DNA from: Dioscorea cayenensis subsp. rotundata
Taxonomy: Eukaryota > Streptophyta > Magnoliopsida > Dioscoreales > Dioscoreaceae
Reading direction: 5' to 3'
Assembly: GCF_009730915.1 (NCBI RefSeq)
Contig: NC_052475.1
Location: forward strand, 26,535,016 to 26,599,015
DNA: 64,000 bases
The notes beneath the pieces are model-generated. The model saw only the letters and a list, made by a program, of their open reading frames with translations. It had not been told where the DNA came from and did not search any database. Of the stretch, positions 1-10,967 are shown piece by piece (position 1 is the stretch's first letter; each line of letters starts with the position of its first letter). The position numbers and the translations under genes are program-made.

Positions 1-715
1 TTTAAAATTAATGTCTTTTTTGAACTTCTCAAATTGTTGATATGAGATGTTAATATGACCTTGATTCACCATGAATAGTTGGTTTCAAAATTAAATGTCT
101 CAAACTTTTAAGAAACCAAAAATGCGAGAAGTCATCCCACATTGCTTGAGTTCTACTCTGTGATCCTCCCCGCAGGCATATTACTTGAACATCTATTTCC
201 CATCATAGTTGAAATATCACTTCAGAATTCCTGGCACAGAATCCAAACATATCCCACTATTTCCCTCTAACTCTAATAGAAAACAATGCATGTCATAAAA
301 CATACTAAAATGTGCATAACCTCTGTCAAAACATCAACATACAATAAACAAATCCAAGACTCCGTTTTTTTTTTTCTGCAAAACTCACCAGGTTCAACTT
401 TGCATGATAATCCAAACAAGTTATAGGTAATCCATGTTTGTTCAATATAAGACCAAATTGACGCTAAAAAAAAAAAAATTGAACAGCAACCTGATTGAGC
501 ATGCCACATTATTAAAGAAAATGCACCAAGAAGAGAATTGCCTCAATTCTTTCTAACTTCAATTCACCATAGCAGCTAAATAAATTAGTTCTGCAACTTC
601 ACCACAGATATTGAGCGTTGGAATGATTAGGAAGAAATGGTCAAGCACATCTAATACATATAGTATAATGAAACTCAGATAAAAATCGTTGCCTTAGAAG
701 TGATGCGACAAAGAC
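1..715. other. AT-rich 3' flank of SPCS1, no gene seen
   Basis: No open frame here resembles a protein family. The stretch holds A- and T-runs and, next to 715, presumably the 3' UTR of the SPCS1 gene. Confidence 0.6.
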
Positions 716-997
716 CTACTTATGGTGGTGTTTTCCGCTCTTCTTCTTCGAAGGAACGGGCTGCGGCTTCGGGTGCTTCTCTGCCTCACTGGGGTCCAGC
801 CAATTCAGCGGGTGCCGGTTGTAGCACGGCCAGTTGGGGACAGTAATCAACGCCGTCAACGTGACTCCGCCGGCGTATACAAGCATCATGGTCCGAAAAG
901 AACCGATGGAGTACCCAACCACGAACGCCACAACCCCGAACACCACCAACATCACCTGCATCAGCATCTCAGCCCGCTTCTGTCCCTGCCAATCCAT
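716..997 (-). CDS. SPCS1: Signal peptidase complex subunit 1 (SPC12 family)
   Basis: The 93-residue protein is a small non-catalytic subunit of the ER signal peptidase complex, which removes signal peptides from secretory proteins. The sequence begins MDWQGQK and has two hydrophobic membrane segments at about residues 11-30 and 34-53, separated by the short loop SIGSFR. The family signature NRHPLNWLDPSEAEKHP follows, then a basic tail ending KKKSGKHHHK. Length and order match plant SPC12 proteins. The coding region is one exon. A GT-AG intron (998-1264) ends directly against the ATG, so it separates the 5' UTR from the start codon. The gene looks intact. Assignment is from recall of the family. 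Confidence 0.93.
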   Translation of the reverse strand: MDWQGQKRAEMLMQVMLVVFGVVAFVVGYSIGSFRTMMLVYAGGVTLTALITVPNWPCYNRHPLNWLDPSEAEKHPKPQPVPSKKKSGKHHHK

Positions 998-1330
998 CTA
1001 CAAGAGAAAGCCAGATCCACTCATTCCCACAATCACTTCAAACTTCCCTCAAATCAAAAAACCCTATTAAAGATCAAACTATACCAATAGACAAAAATAA
1101 ACCATCAAATCAGGAAATAAAACCCTAAAACCATGAATTCAGCTAAGATCTCAGCGAGATTTCAAGAGGAAACGATGAATCAATCAATTTCGTCACAAAT
1201 TATAGACCATAAGATGAGAAATCAAGCAGAAAATCGAAACCCTAAATCGAGATTCGTTGAATACCTGAGCGTTATTAGGGATCGCGAATGGACCCCTCTC
1301 TCTCTCTCTCTCTCTTTGATTCATCTCGCG
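998..1330 (-). promoter_or_regulatory. SPCS1 5' leader with intron and GA tract
   Basis: On the minus strand a donor (CAG|GTAT at 1264) and an acceptor (GTAG at 1001-998) define a 267-bp leader intron. Upstream lies a (GA)n tract at about 1297-1316, common in plant 5' UTRs. No clear TATA box was seen. The splice assignment is by eye. Confidence 0.6.
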
Positions 1331-1439
1331 CGAGCGTTGCCAAGGGCTTTTAGCGCAAGGTGGATTCGGGTTGGCTTGTCGGATCACAAATCCTCGCTTA
1401 TCGGATCACAAATCCGGATCCGAAATCCGATACAATAAA

Positions 1440-2168
1440 GAATTGTAATCGCGGGTCGGATCCTAGGGCATCCCAATCCCATCCACCTTTAACTGCTTCA
1501 ATTTTCTTTTTCTTTTTTAAATACCTCCAAGTGAAAAACTGAAAATTACAAATATCCATCAAGGAGCTCATACCCCAGAGATACTTATGTGAAACAAAAG
1601 TGAGATATTTAAAACTCTCTAAGTTCAAAATTTGTTAGTGGTAGGTATGTGTTTGTAGCCTAAACTTTTCATCTTCTAACTGAGGATGTGTATAGGTTGG
1701 AGTCTGGATTATTAATTTCTGGCCGATGCGCATGTCTTTGGTATATATTGTACTTGTTGTTTTTTTATAAAAAAACAAAAATACAAATAAGTCATTGTAA
1801 AAAGACTAACATACTCTTGATTTATTTGTAATGAGTTCACTGCGTAAAATATTTTTGTTTTATTGAGAAAATGTGTTTGGACCTAAGCTCAAGCTAGACA
1901 TGTTATGATATTAACTATGTATTTTATACGTCTCTAATATAGCTTATCCACTTTATTTAAAAAAAAAAACTCTTAAACAAAAATCAGTTATTTTTGCAAT
2001 AAAACATTAGTGAGTGTAAACTTATAGTGGAGCCTCCTAGCTCTTTCCTATATGTTTCTATGTAGTTCCTTTTTTTTTTAATAAATATGATTTATTTATT
2101 TTTAAAAAATAAAAAATTAGTGAGTACTTTTTATCTTCCTTACATCCATTAACCTCAAATTTTTACAT

Positions 2169-2221
<53 letters not shown>
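1440..2221. repeat. AT-rich spacer ending in a (TA)n microsatellite
   Basis: No gene seen. An uninterrupted TA dinucleotide run of about 43 bp occupies roughly 2176-2218 and abuts the MITE that follows. Confidence 0.8.
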
Positions 2222-2459
2222 GACTCATTATCTAGGAGCATTCCTAGATTTAAATCTAGGAATGTCTACAGTAGCCATCGAATGGTAATCTGACGACTTT
2301 TATCATTATGAACAGTAAAAACCACGTTCTACAGTGTTGTACAGTAATCATAAACAGTGAGTGTTTATATAAACAATCAACCGTCGAATGATGATCTAAT
2401 GGTTTAGATTTATAACATTCCTAGATTTCAAATCTATGGACTTACCTAGATGATCTTTT
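2222..2459. mobile_element. MITE with ~40-bp internally palindromic TIRs (copy 1)
   Basis: The ends are inverted copies of each other over about 40 bp (ATTATCTAGG...AATGT left; reverse complement ATCATCTAGG...AATGT right), each with an internal palindrome CCTAGATTTAAATCTAGG. There is no coding capacity. A second member lies inverted at 50889-51136, sharing ends and the interior CATCGAATGG / CCGATGG block and the ACTGTTCATAATGATAA-like core. Both sit in or beside TA repeats, so a TA target is likely but the exact duplication is masked. The superfamily is not certain. Confidence 0.75.
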
Positions 2460-4317
2460 CCCTATTATATATAAATATATATATATATATATATGTTACC
2501 CCCAATTGTGATTAACAATTGGTTAAATTGCTTATGTGTTATCTAAACCACAAATTAAATGTTTAAGAATTCTCTTATTCATGTTTACGATATTTCCTTA
2601 AATATCATTTGATTAGATTAATTTTATAGATAAATAAAACCAGAAAAAATATATTTAAATGTTTCTGAAAAATTCATAAAAGACGAAAAAAAAGGCCAAC
2701 ATGGTTGGTTGAAGTGATTAAGATTTAGATCATTTAACAATACCCCCGATTAATTTAGAGTGTGTGACATGTAAAAACATGTGGTTCAAAAAAAAAAATT
2801 ATATATAATATATAGGGATTTGTATGAAAGTTGGTAATTCTTCATGAACCTCAAAGTAATTACAGCTTATAACTGTCAACGTAACCATCAACATTTTGTC
2901 AAACTTCAATTAGTTGATAATCTCTATTATATATTAGTCCTTGTAGAAATATAAAACTCTATATTTGTTGCTGGCTCTTTACAGTAAGAGATGTGCTCTA
3001 AGTTCAATATCTTTGATGATCACCGTCCAACCACTTGTTAAAGAGATAACTATATATCTAAATTTGATGCATTTGTATTATTAATTGAAACTTGTTAATG
3101 ATGTAATCCATGATGTCTTTTGTTTAATATCTATAGTACAAGCAAAACAAGGTATCCATTAAAAAAACCAAAGGATTAAAAAAAGAAAAAGAAAACATCA
3201 ATAGTTCTATTAGTAGTAGTTTTATGTACATAATATTTGCTAATTAAATTAAATGTCAATTGATGAACAAAATTCATTGTTCACAACCATTCACATGGAG
3301 AATTTTTATTCATTCAATTCCATGGTTGATTGTATTCTAATTCCATCTTTGTATAATTTAATTAAAAGCAATTTCAATATATATATCAAAATGTATAAAG
3401 ATAACAATCAAATAGTGTTAGAGTGGAACATTAAAAAAATTTTAATATTCAAATATCATTTAATGAACTAGTGATAATAAGCCCCCGATTATGAGTTCAG
3501 GTTTGTAATATGAACCCCATAACGCAGGATAAGAGGGCACCAGTTGAATATTCAATTCATGACCCATGTGAACGTCCCTAAAAGAACTTATTGCATTTGT
3601 TAAAATAGTGAACATTTGTTGTCTATTTATTAAAATAAATAAATAAATAAATTGATATAATATAATTAGCAAATGCTCAAAAAAAAAACCCAAAATCATT
3701 TCTACCCAAGAAACTTAACCATTATCAAATCAGTTTTAAGCAGTAAAGTTAAACTTGATATCATGACATCAAACAAACATCATGCTTCTCAAATCTCCTT
3801 TCTCTACTTAGATTCTTCATATATTTGAAAACCATTAAGAATTCATTGACCTATTAATTCTAATCAAGCACTAATCAAGCAACTGACATCAAGGATTATG
3901 CCAATGGTGCCTTACATAATTATATATAGAACAACATCAGCAACTGAGGGAGGTTTTATCTGCTTCTTATTTAATATTATTATGATTATCACTTTAACTG
4001 AGATACTGACAATCCCATGACTAGGCTTCACCATCTTCACTTTCCTCTGCATTATTAATTAGTTACATCCATTGTTTGATATATATTCGTATAATTATAT
4101 CTTGATTAATAATTCTTCATTAATTGCTTTTGAACCAAAATGTTTTATTATATATAAAGCTTGAATGGAATGATTCTTCATAATTTTTTCTTCAATATAA
4201 ATTGTCAATAAGCAGTGTATATGATTTATGATTAAACACATCAATCAAAAGTAATAATTACTGATTAACATGATCAGTTAATGTTAATTCATGATATATA
4301 TGTTTTGTTGTGGAACA
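2460..4317. other. AT-rich spacer, no gene seen
   Basis: Short open frames here (for example 3253-3471) have no family resemblance and AT-driven composition. The right part is the upstream region of the bHLH gene. Confidence 0.6.
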
Positions 4318-4569
4318 CACGTGCTGTCTTGGCTCAACCATGTGGTTCAAACGAGCTCAAAAACAAATACTAATTTAACACCTTATCACTTGCTCTTATT
4401 CCTTGATATAATTTTTCCAAGTGACTATTAATGGACCCCACTTCACAATATGTATTTTAATCTCATTATTATTCCGTTCACACTATGCATAAATACTAAG
4501 CCTATTGTGTACTAGATGATCACACAAGTGAGCTAGCTAGGATCAAACATTAGCCCAAAAAATACAGAA
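4318..4569 (+). promoter_or_regulatory. Probable promoter of the FIT-like bHLH gene, with a G-box
   Basis: A palindromic G-box CACGTG sits at 4318-4323, about 250 bp before the ATG, and a TATA-like CATAAATA at about 4488-4495, some 75 bp before it. Iron-response bHLH proteins bind E/G-boxes in known systems; use of this one is inference. Confidence 0.4.
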
Positions 4570-5616
4570 ATGGAATGCACATTAGAACAACAACAACAGC
4601 AACAACAAGAACAGCAGTTTGTGATCAATGAGTACTTTGATCATGATCTTGCTGATTTCATGCTTTACAATGGAGTGTTTGGTGATCATGGAGGCATTAA
4701 CTTTGACATCGATACAATAACTCCGTCTACGACGACGAGCCATAACTCGTTTGTTATTTGCGAAACTCCCGGAGCCAATGAGGAAGGATACGAGGAAAAT
4801 CATGGGGACTATGATTCCTCAGAGATGATAGAAAAGGTTGTGTCAATGACAAGGCCGAAGAGAGACCGGTCTCGGACTCTTGTTTCGGAGAGACGAAGGA
4901 GAGGTCACATGAAAGAGCAACTCTATGAACTTCGATCATTGGTTCCTAATATCACTAAGGTGCGTGTTGATCTAGCTTATAATTAATTTTACGAAATGAT
5001 ATAACTATGTAAAATAACAATCTAATATAACGTATTGTAGATGGATAAAGCATCAATTATTGCTGATGCGGTGGTTTATGTACAAGGTCTTCAAAGACAA
5101 ACAAAAAAATTAAAAGAAGAGATTGCGATTCTTGAGTCCTCAAAGAAAGAGGAATTGATGTTTCAAGCGGTTTTTATGAATAACACACAAAGTGAAGGAA
5201 GTGAAGTAAACGCTAAGACGAGAGGGAAAATACTAAGATTAATTGCCGATGAAGTTGGTGACCGGAGGAGTTTCTATGTTGTTGTAGAATGTAACAAGGG
5301 AAGTGGATTTGCTTCTTGTTTATATAATGCTATTGAATCCGTCGCTTGGTTTCGATTAGAGAGCTCAAACTTTTCAATATCACCGGAGAAATATAAGCTC
5401 ACTATGATCTTAAATGTACTAAATCAATCTTTCTTTAATTCTTTGATTTGTTCATGATGATTTGAATCTTGTTTTGCTAATGAATGTGTTGTTTTTGTTA
5501 TGGAAACTTAGGTTGGAGAGTCAAGGGAGGAGATGAACGCATCCTCGGTGAAGTTATGGATTATGGGTGCACTTCTTAAACAAGGTTTTGAGTTCGAATT
5601 AATGGCTATTACATAA
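4570..5616 (+). CDS. FIT: FIT/FER-like bHLH transcription factor
   Basis: Three exons read in one frame: 4570-4959, 5041-5415 and 5512-5616, all junctions in phase 0 with GT-AG introns, giving 289 residues. A Gln-rich N-terminus (residues 6-16) leads to a basic region at about 98-112 (RPKRDRS...SERRRR), helix 1, the loop VPNITK, and helix 2 starting MDKASIIADAVVYVQGLQ. The C-terminal part (from about residue 185) looks like the ACT-like domain of this subgroup and ends LLKQGFEFELMAIT. This combination matches the FER/FIT (bHLH29) subgroup, which switches on iron uptake genes in roots, usually as a heterodimer with subgroup Ib bHLH proteins. The first exon boundary falls between loop and helix 2, as in relatives. 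Family call is strong; one-to-one orthology is inferred. Confidence 0.85.
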
Positions 5617-6931
5617 ATTTAGCATACCGGCTATATCATTATTATTATTATTATTATTATTTTTTTGAGATCACGAAAATCATTGTCTCAAGATAATTTG
5701 AATAATTGGACTGATGTAATTTAAAAGCGAATCATGTAAGCAAATGAGCCGAGATAAAGTGAAGTTGTTTATTTTTTTACTATGCAATACATGGAATTTC
5801 ATATGCAAATAAATTGACTGATGAAATAACAAAAATAATATTTTTCACTATATTTATAATTTTATGTTAGATTATTATTTTTTTCATAGTCATACAAATT
5901 ATGAATTGGAGAACATTTTGTATGTATAACCATGAGGTCGCATGATGATCTCATAAGATGCATTCACTAATTTTTGAAAATAAAAAACATTATATGTAAT
6001 CTATAAATTAAAATTTGTAAATGAAAGGGTATGACCAGTTAATAATATAAAGGAATATATATATATATATATTAATTTAGTGGAAGCATTATATAAGAAG
6101 AAAGAAGTTTTCGATATATACTTTGAACCAGAACTATTAGATCATTTGAAAACTAGGCTTGATTAGTGGAAGAATCTTTAACCTCAATCATCATTTGTTT
6201 AATTAGAATTAACTGATAAATTATTGTGGTTTCTAGATATAAGTATAACTAACTTGATTGTGAAAGGACATCAATTACATATAAATTTTATGTATTCATC
6301 ATAGTGATGGTTTAATTTTTTTAAGAAAAACAATATTACAGTCGGATGAAGGTGTATGTATAATATTTTTATATTGCATATTACTTTCTCTTTTTCAAAT
6401 TATAAATCACTTTTGAAGCTTCAACGCAAGGTTTAAGGACACTTTGAACTTGTAGAAATCTAAAATGGAATACTATAATAGGATAGAATAATTTACTTTT
6501 ATTGTTTAGATTATTTACTTCCTTTAATGCACACTATCTACTCTCTAGTCTCTCCTTAAATAAAAATTATTAAAAAAATGCAAAATTGGAGGAAAAAAAT
6601 AATTAACTCTCTATAGAATTCTCAATAATAATTTGAAATGAGAAAGTACTATTTAAGAAATATGATTTAATAGAATATTATAAATCAATTCTCAACTTTG
6701 CCATGAATATCAAAATTAAATGAGATTTTAGGAATAATTTCATTTGAGTTTAATCAGTTTATCATTTATATGGCCCTAAGCTTTTAGTTGTGGATTGGAT
6801 TTAAGAGTTAAATAATTTAGAATTATAAAATATTTAAAAATAATAATTATAGTTTTAATCATTGGTGTAATAGTTGAATAATTATATCATTGTTACACTC
6901 CTTTCGCGATATGAATGAGAATTTAATGTGT
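5617..6931. other. AT-rich spacer, no gene seen
   Basis: Contains (ATT)n near 5640-5660 and a short TA run near 6057-6070. No coding region or structured repeat recognised. Confidence 0.6.
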
Positions 6932-7274
6932 GGTGTGTGACGGTTAATTTTTTTGATAAATCACTCAACTTTGTTGAAATATCAGTTTGCTCACCGAATT
7001 TTGGTTTGTTTCAAAGTGCTCACTAAAGTCACTAATCATTTCACAAACAAGTCACTCGGTGGATTAACATTGTCATTAGCTGACGTGGAGGCTTGCTGAT
7101 TGGGTTTTTTCGGGCCGCCACGTCAGCTAATGACAATGTTAATCCACCGAGTGACTTGTTTGTGAAATGATTAGTGACTTTAGTGAGCACTTTGAAACAA
7201 ACCAAAATTCGGTGAGCAAACTGATATTTCAACAAAGTTGAGTGATTTATCAAAAAAATTAACCGGTGTGTGAC
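6932..7274. mobile_element. Foldback MITE, perfect 147-bp inverted arms, 10-bp TSD
   Basis: The element spans 6942-7264. Bases 6942-7088 and 7118-7264 are exact reverse complements over 147 bp, joined by a 29-base loop. It is flanked by a 10-bp direct duplication GGTGTGTGAC (6932-6941 and 7265-7274). Target duplications of 9-11 bp and very long inverted ends are typical of Mutator-like foldback elements, so a MULE-derived MITE is the likely class. There is no coding capacity. Identity of the arms and of the target duplication points to a very recent insertion. A transcript would fold into a long perfect hairpin. Confidence 0.92.
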
Positions 7275-10200
7275 TATGATGACTTGTTCATATTATCAAA
7301 TATAAATAAATAAATAATATATCTTTTATTTTAAAAAAAATTAATAAAAAAAGATATAATTCATGTTAGGGGGACATAGCTACAAGCATATTTTCTAAAT
7401 ATATGATTATCACTAATACATGTTAATTTATTATTCCACCATCTCTTCTAATTTTTATTTATTTCCTTTTCACCGCAATAGATGGATAAGATTAACAGTG
7501 ACCCTGGTGGGGTTCTAACCCCAATTGAAACCCTAACCCTACTCTGGGTCAAAAGATTACAAACCTTTAAATTACTCAACATCTAAAACTCTTTCTTTAT
7601 TTTATTTTATTTTGTTTTGTTTTATTTTATTTATTTTTTCCCACTCTTTCCGACCAAATCCTTTTGCATGTCTTTAGATATTGTACTTAATTTGATAATG
7701 CATGGAAAGCTGTTGAATGCAATGTACAATGAAGGGTACAAAGACTTCACAACAAATTAATTAGCAACAAACAAATGTGTAGAGTTTGCTCTCCACTCTA
7801 AAACGCCAAAATTCAATCTCTTTTTGGCCCATGGTTTTCATCTTGCCATAAATGGAAACGCTAGGGTTGTTTCGTTCTCCCTATTCAAATAGTTTAAATA
7901 TTATTAAATATTAATAATATGAACATAAACTTATCTATTGGTCTCTCCGCAAATTTTCGTTTATTCCAAACCGACACTAGGGTATTTTACTATATTTTTT
8001 AGCTCTTTATTTTTTTTATTTTAATATTTTTAATAAAAACTGTAAAATAACATCATGCCAATAAGAAAGAGCCAGTAGGAAGCCAATAGAATGGATAAGC
8101 AAGCGGGGAGCCGATGAGCAAATGTCAACTCTCCTTTGTTCGTAGCACTAACTTAGCTTTCTATTTCGTCATTGGGGAGCTTCTCAGAGTGTATGTGTGT
8201 GTTGGGTGGGTGGGTCGGGGGTACAAGTTCAATCCTTATGCGGCAGTCTGGGTTGACTCTCACTATCATATATAAGGGTGAACTTTCTCCCCGGGATGGC
8301 ATTTAAGGGATCTTTTACCTTTCTTACGAGCAAGATTATCATAATGAAAAAAAAATTAAAAACTTGTTTTATGTTTTTTATAAAATATTTTCAAACTACA
8401 AAACTTCATATTAAATATTTTTAATTTTGTGAAAATAAACAATAAATTTAGAAAAAGAAAAGCATTTGTTCTCTAATAATATTGAGATTTCAAAAATATA
8501 TAAACTTTAAGTCATATGTGTTTTAAGATGTGTAGTTTTTTTTAAATTTTTTTAATTTACAAAACTTGAAAAATAACCGGTAATATTTACTTTCCAATCC
8601 TAAACACATATATTTATTATATAAATAAATATTACACATCAAAAAGGCGTATATATATAGTATATCTTTAAAACTTCATTGGAGATGAAGATGATGGCTT
8701 ATAAGTTAATAAACCACATTGAACTAATCATGGTTGTAGGCTTTAGTACAAACAAAGAACAAATTGTAAAAGCAAATAGACTTAGGGAAGTGGACCTTAA
8801 CAAGTTTTTTAATTTTGGTTTATGGGAATTAATTTAAAGTGATCATGGTTAGTTGAAATAAACAATATGATCCACCATACTGATGAGGTTTTCCACTGAG
8901 TTAATCCCTCCTTTTGGCACGGTTTACGAGGCGGTTCGATCAAAACCACTATCCTTCCTCGAACAGCATACAGTTTTATTTTTCTAATTTGGAAGAGTAA
9001 AAAAACTAATTAAAACAATAATAAAAGATTTATTAAACAATAAAAACAAACTTATATTAAAATTAGCTTCGATTTTGTTTTTGTTTGATGTATAATATTA
9101 AAATTTAAACTTTCATATTGTAAATGATTTAGTGCCAATTATGGATAAATCAAAACTAAAAGTTTATTTTTAATTTAGAATATATTTAAACTCGTGACTA
9201 TTAGATATATATACATAAGATATTTTAACTCAAGTTTGTAAGTTAGGTCTAACCTAAGGTTACAATTAACTATTGATAATTCTACACTACAAAAAAAAAA
9301 ATCCCTTTTAATTGTAATTTTTAATTGAGGGCTAACTTAGTGTTAGTAATGAATATAAATAAATCATCTCAAAAACTCTTATCTAAGTTACTTAAACTCT
9401 TAATCATTTAAAGTTTGTTTAAAATTTTAACTCTAGTTTTAAATTAAACCGGGCTTAAGTTTATAATTGTAAGTATCGATAATTGAAGCCGGAGTTTTCT
9501 CATACTAATCTAGGCTTGGGAAATTCATCGATTAGCTCCCCTAAACCTTATCAAGTGGTATAAATATGAATATATATATATTTGTCTTTAGTTTGATGTG
9601 TTTTACAATAAGCATTTCATACAAGGATAAGAACTATGATGAGTGGTGCTTGTTTCAAAATGGACAATAAAAGCTATGTGCCAAATGGGATGCTCTCTAA
9701 GTCTCAATTTAGGGTTTAACCAAGCATGCCATTGGCCAATGCCCTAAAATAAATTCTTGGACCTTATCTTCAATACACCAACCAAGATGGAAAAAATAAT
9801 CACAACACTCTAAAAAGAAGGACAAACAGTAACATTAATTAATTATGTGAAAACTAATCACTATGTTAATTTTGATTAATAAATTGTCCCATTGTTATCA
9901 CTCATTGTTTTATTCTTCACATCATTATTGATTTACTTTTTATCTTTGAAAAAAAATATGGAAGATAATTAACTCACCAAAAAATAAATAAATAAATAAA
10001 TAAATAATTCCTTATCCACATATCAAACCTTATCAAATAAACATCATTTTGTCATTTTAGTTGACTTGATCACAATTGAATTCCAAAGAGTTTGTGATGA
10101 CTTGCAACAATGACAAGACATGTAAGGGCAAATTAGTCACAACATGGATGTAACTTTAGGCACTAAACATGCAACACATTCACAAGTGAATAAGCTTGCA

Positions 10201-10680
10201 TTTTTATTTTTTTTATTGGTGCAAATGTTAATGGAATCAAATGTGGAATTTTTCTTTTTTAAGTCCCTTTTTGTTTTTGTTTTTGTTTTTTTGACTCATT
10301 CTTAGCTCTCAAAATCACACACTCTACTATTCTCCAAATTGAAGTTTTGAACTTGTTGCTTTTAGTGGTTGGAGCTTGGACCAATTGTCTCATTAAATCT
10401 CTCTCTCTCTTTTTATTAGAAATAATCTATAAATAGTAATATAATTATGATTATATAAAAATTAGTAGTTTATATAAACAGTACCGTTATTTTCATGTCA
10501 TAATTTCATTCAAAATGGAAATGATTTTTTAAATTTTTAATAATTTATTTCACATGGTCTCTCAATCATTATATATTATTTTCAGATCCAAACTTACCTT
10601 CTAAGTTCTAATAATAAACAGCAATTTAATCAAATCATTATTATTATCATTATTATTTTTTTATTTTTAATAATTATTCT
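7275..10680. other. AT-rich spacer, no gene seen
   Basis: Simple repeats only: a TTTTA/TTTTG tract near 7598-7635, (TAAA)n near 9982-10005, (TGTA)n near 10794-10812 just beyond. No coding family recognised on either strand. Confidence 0.55.
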
Positions 10681-10928
10681 TTTCAAGTCAAGAGAAAATC
10701 TGGTCAAAGTCTTTCTTTCCTTCCTCTCCTTCTCCTTCTCCTCCCTTGCATTGTTATCAGCAAAAATCACTTAGATCCATCATTGAATGAATGTATGTAT
10801 GTATGTATGTATAATTTGTTGTATTTTTCCTTGTTTTCTTGATTGTTATCTCATTTTAGACTTGTTTCTTATATCATTAGACTTCTTCTCTTCAATCTCT
10901 TCTTCCTCTCTCTGTCTCTAGTGTTCAT

Positions 10929-10967
<39 letters not shown>

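Noticed and set aside
722-1090. Plus-strand 122-residue frame
   Set aside because: Antisense to SPCS1, whose family match is clear.
8090-8330. Possible SINE remnant with GTACAAGTTCAATCC, like a box B
   Set aside because: No convincing box A, tail or target duplication.
9284-9300. CACTACAAAAAAA, like the end of a CACTA transposon
   Set aside because: No matching opposite end, target duplication or coding remnant was found; chance is likely.
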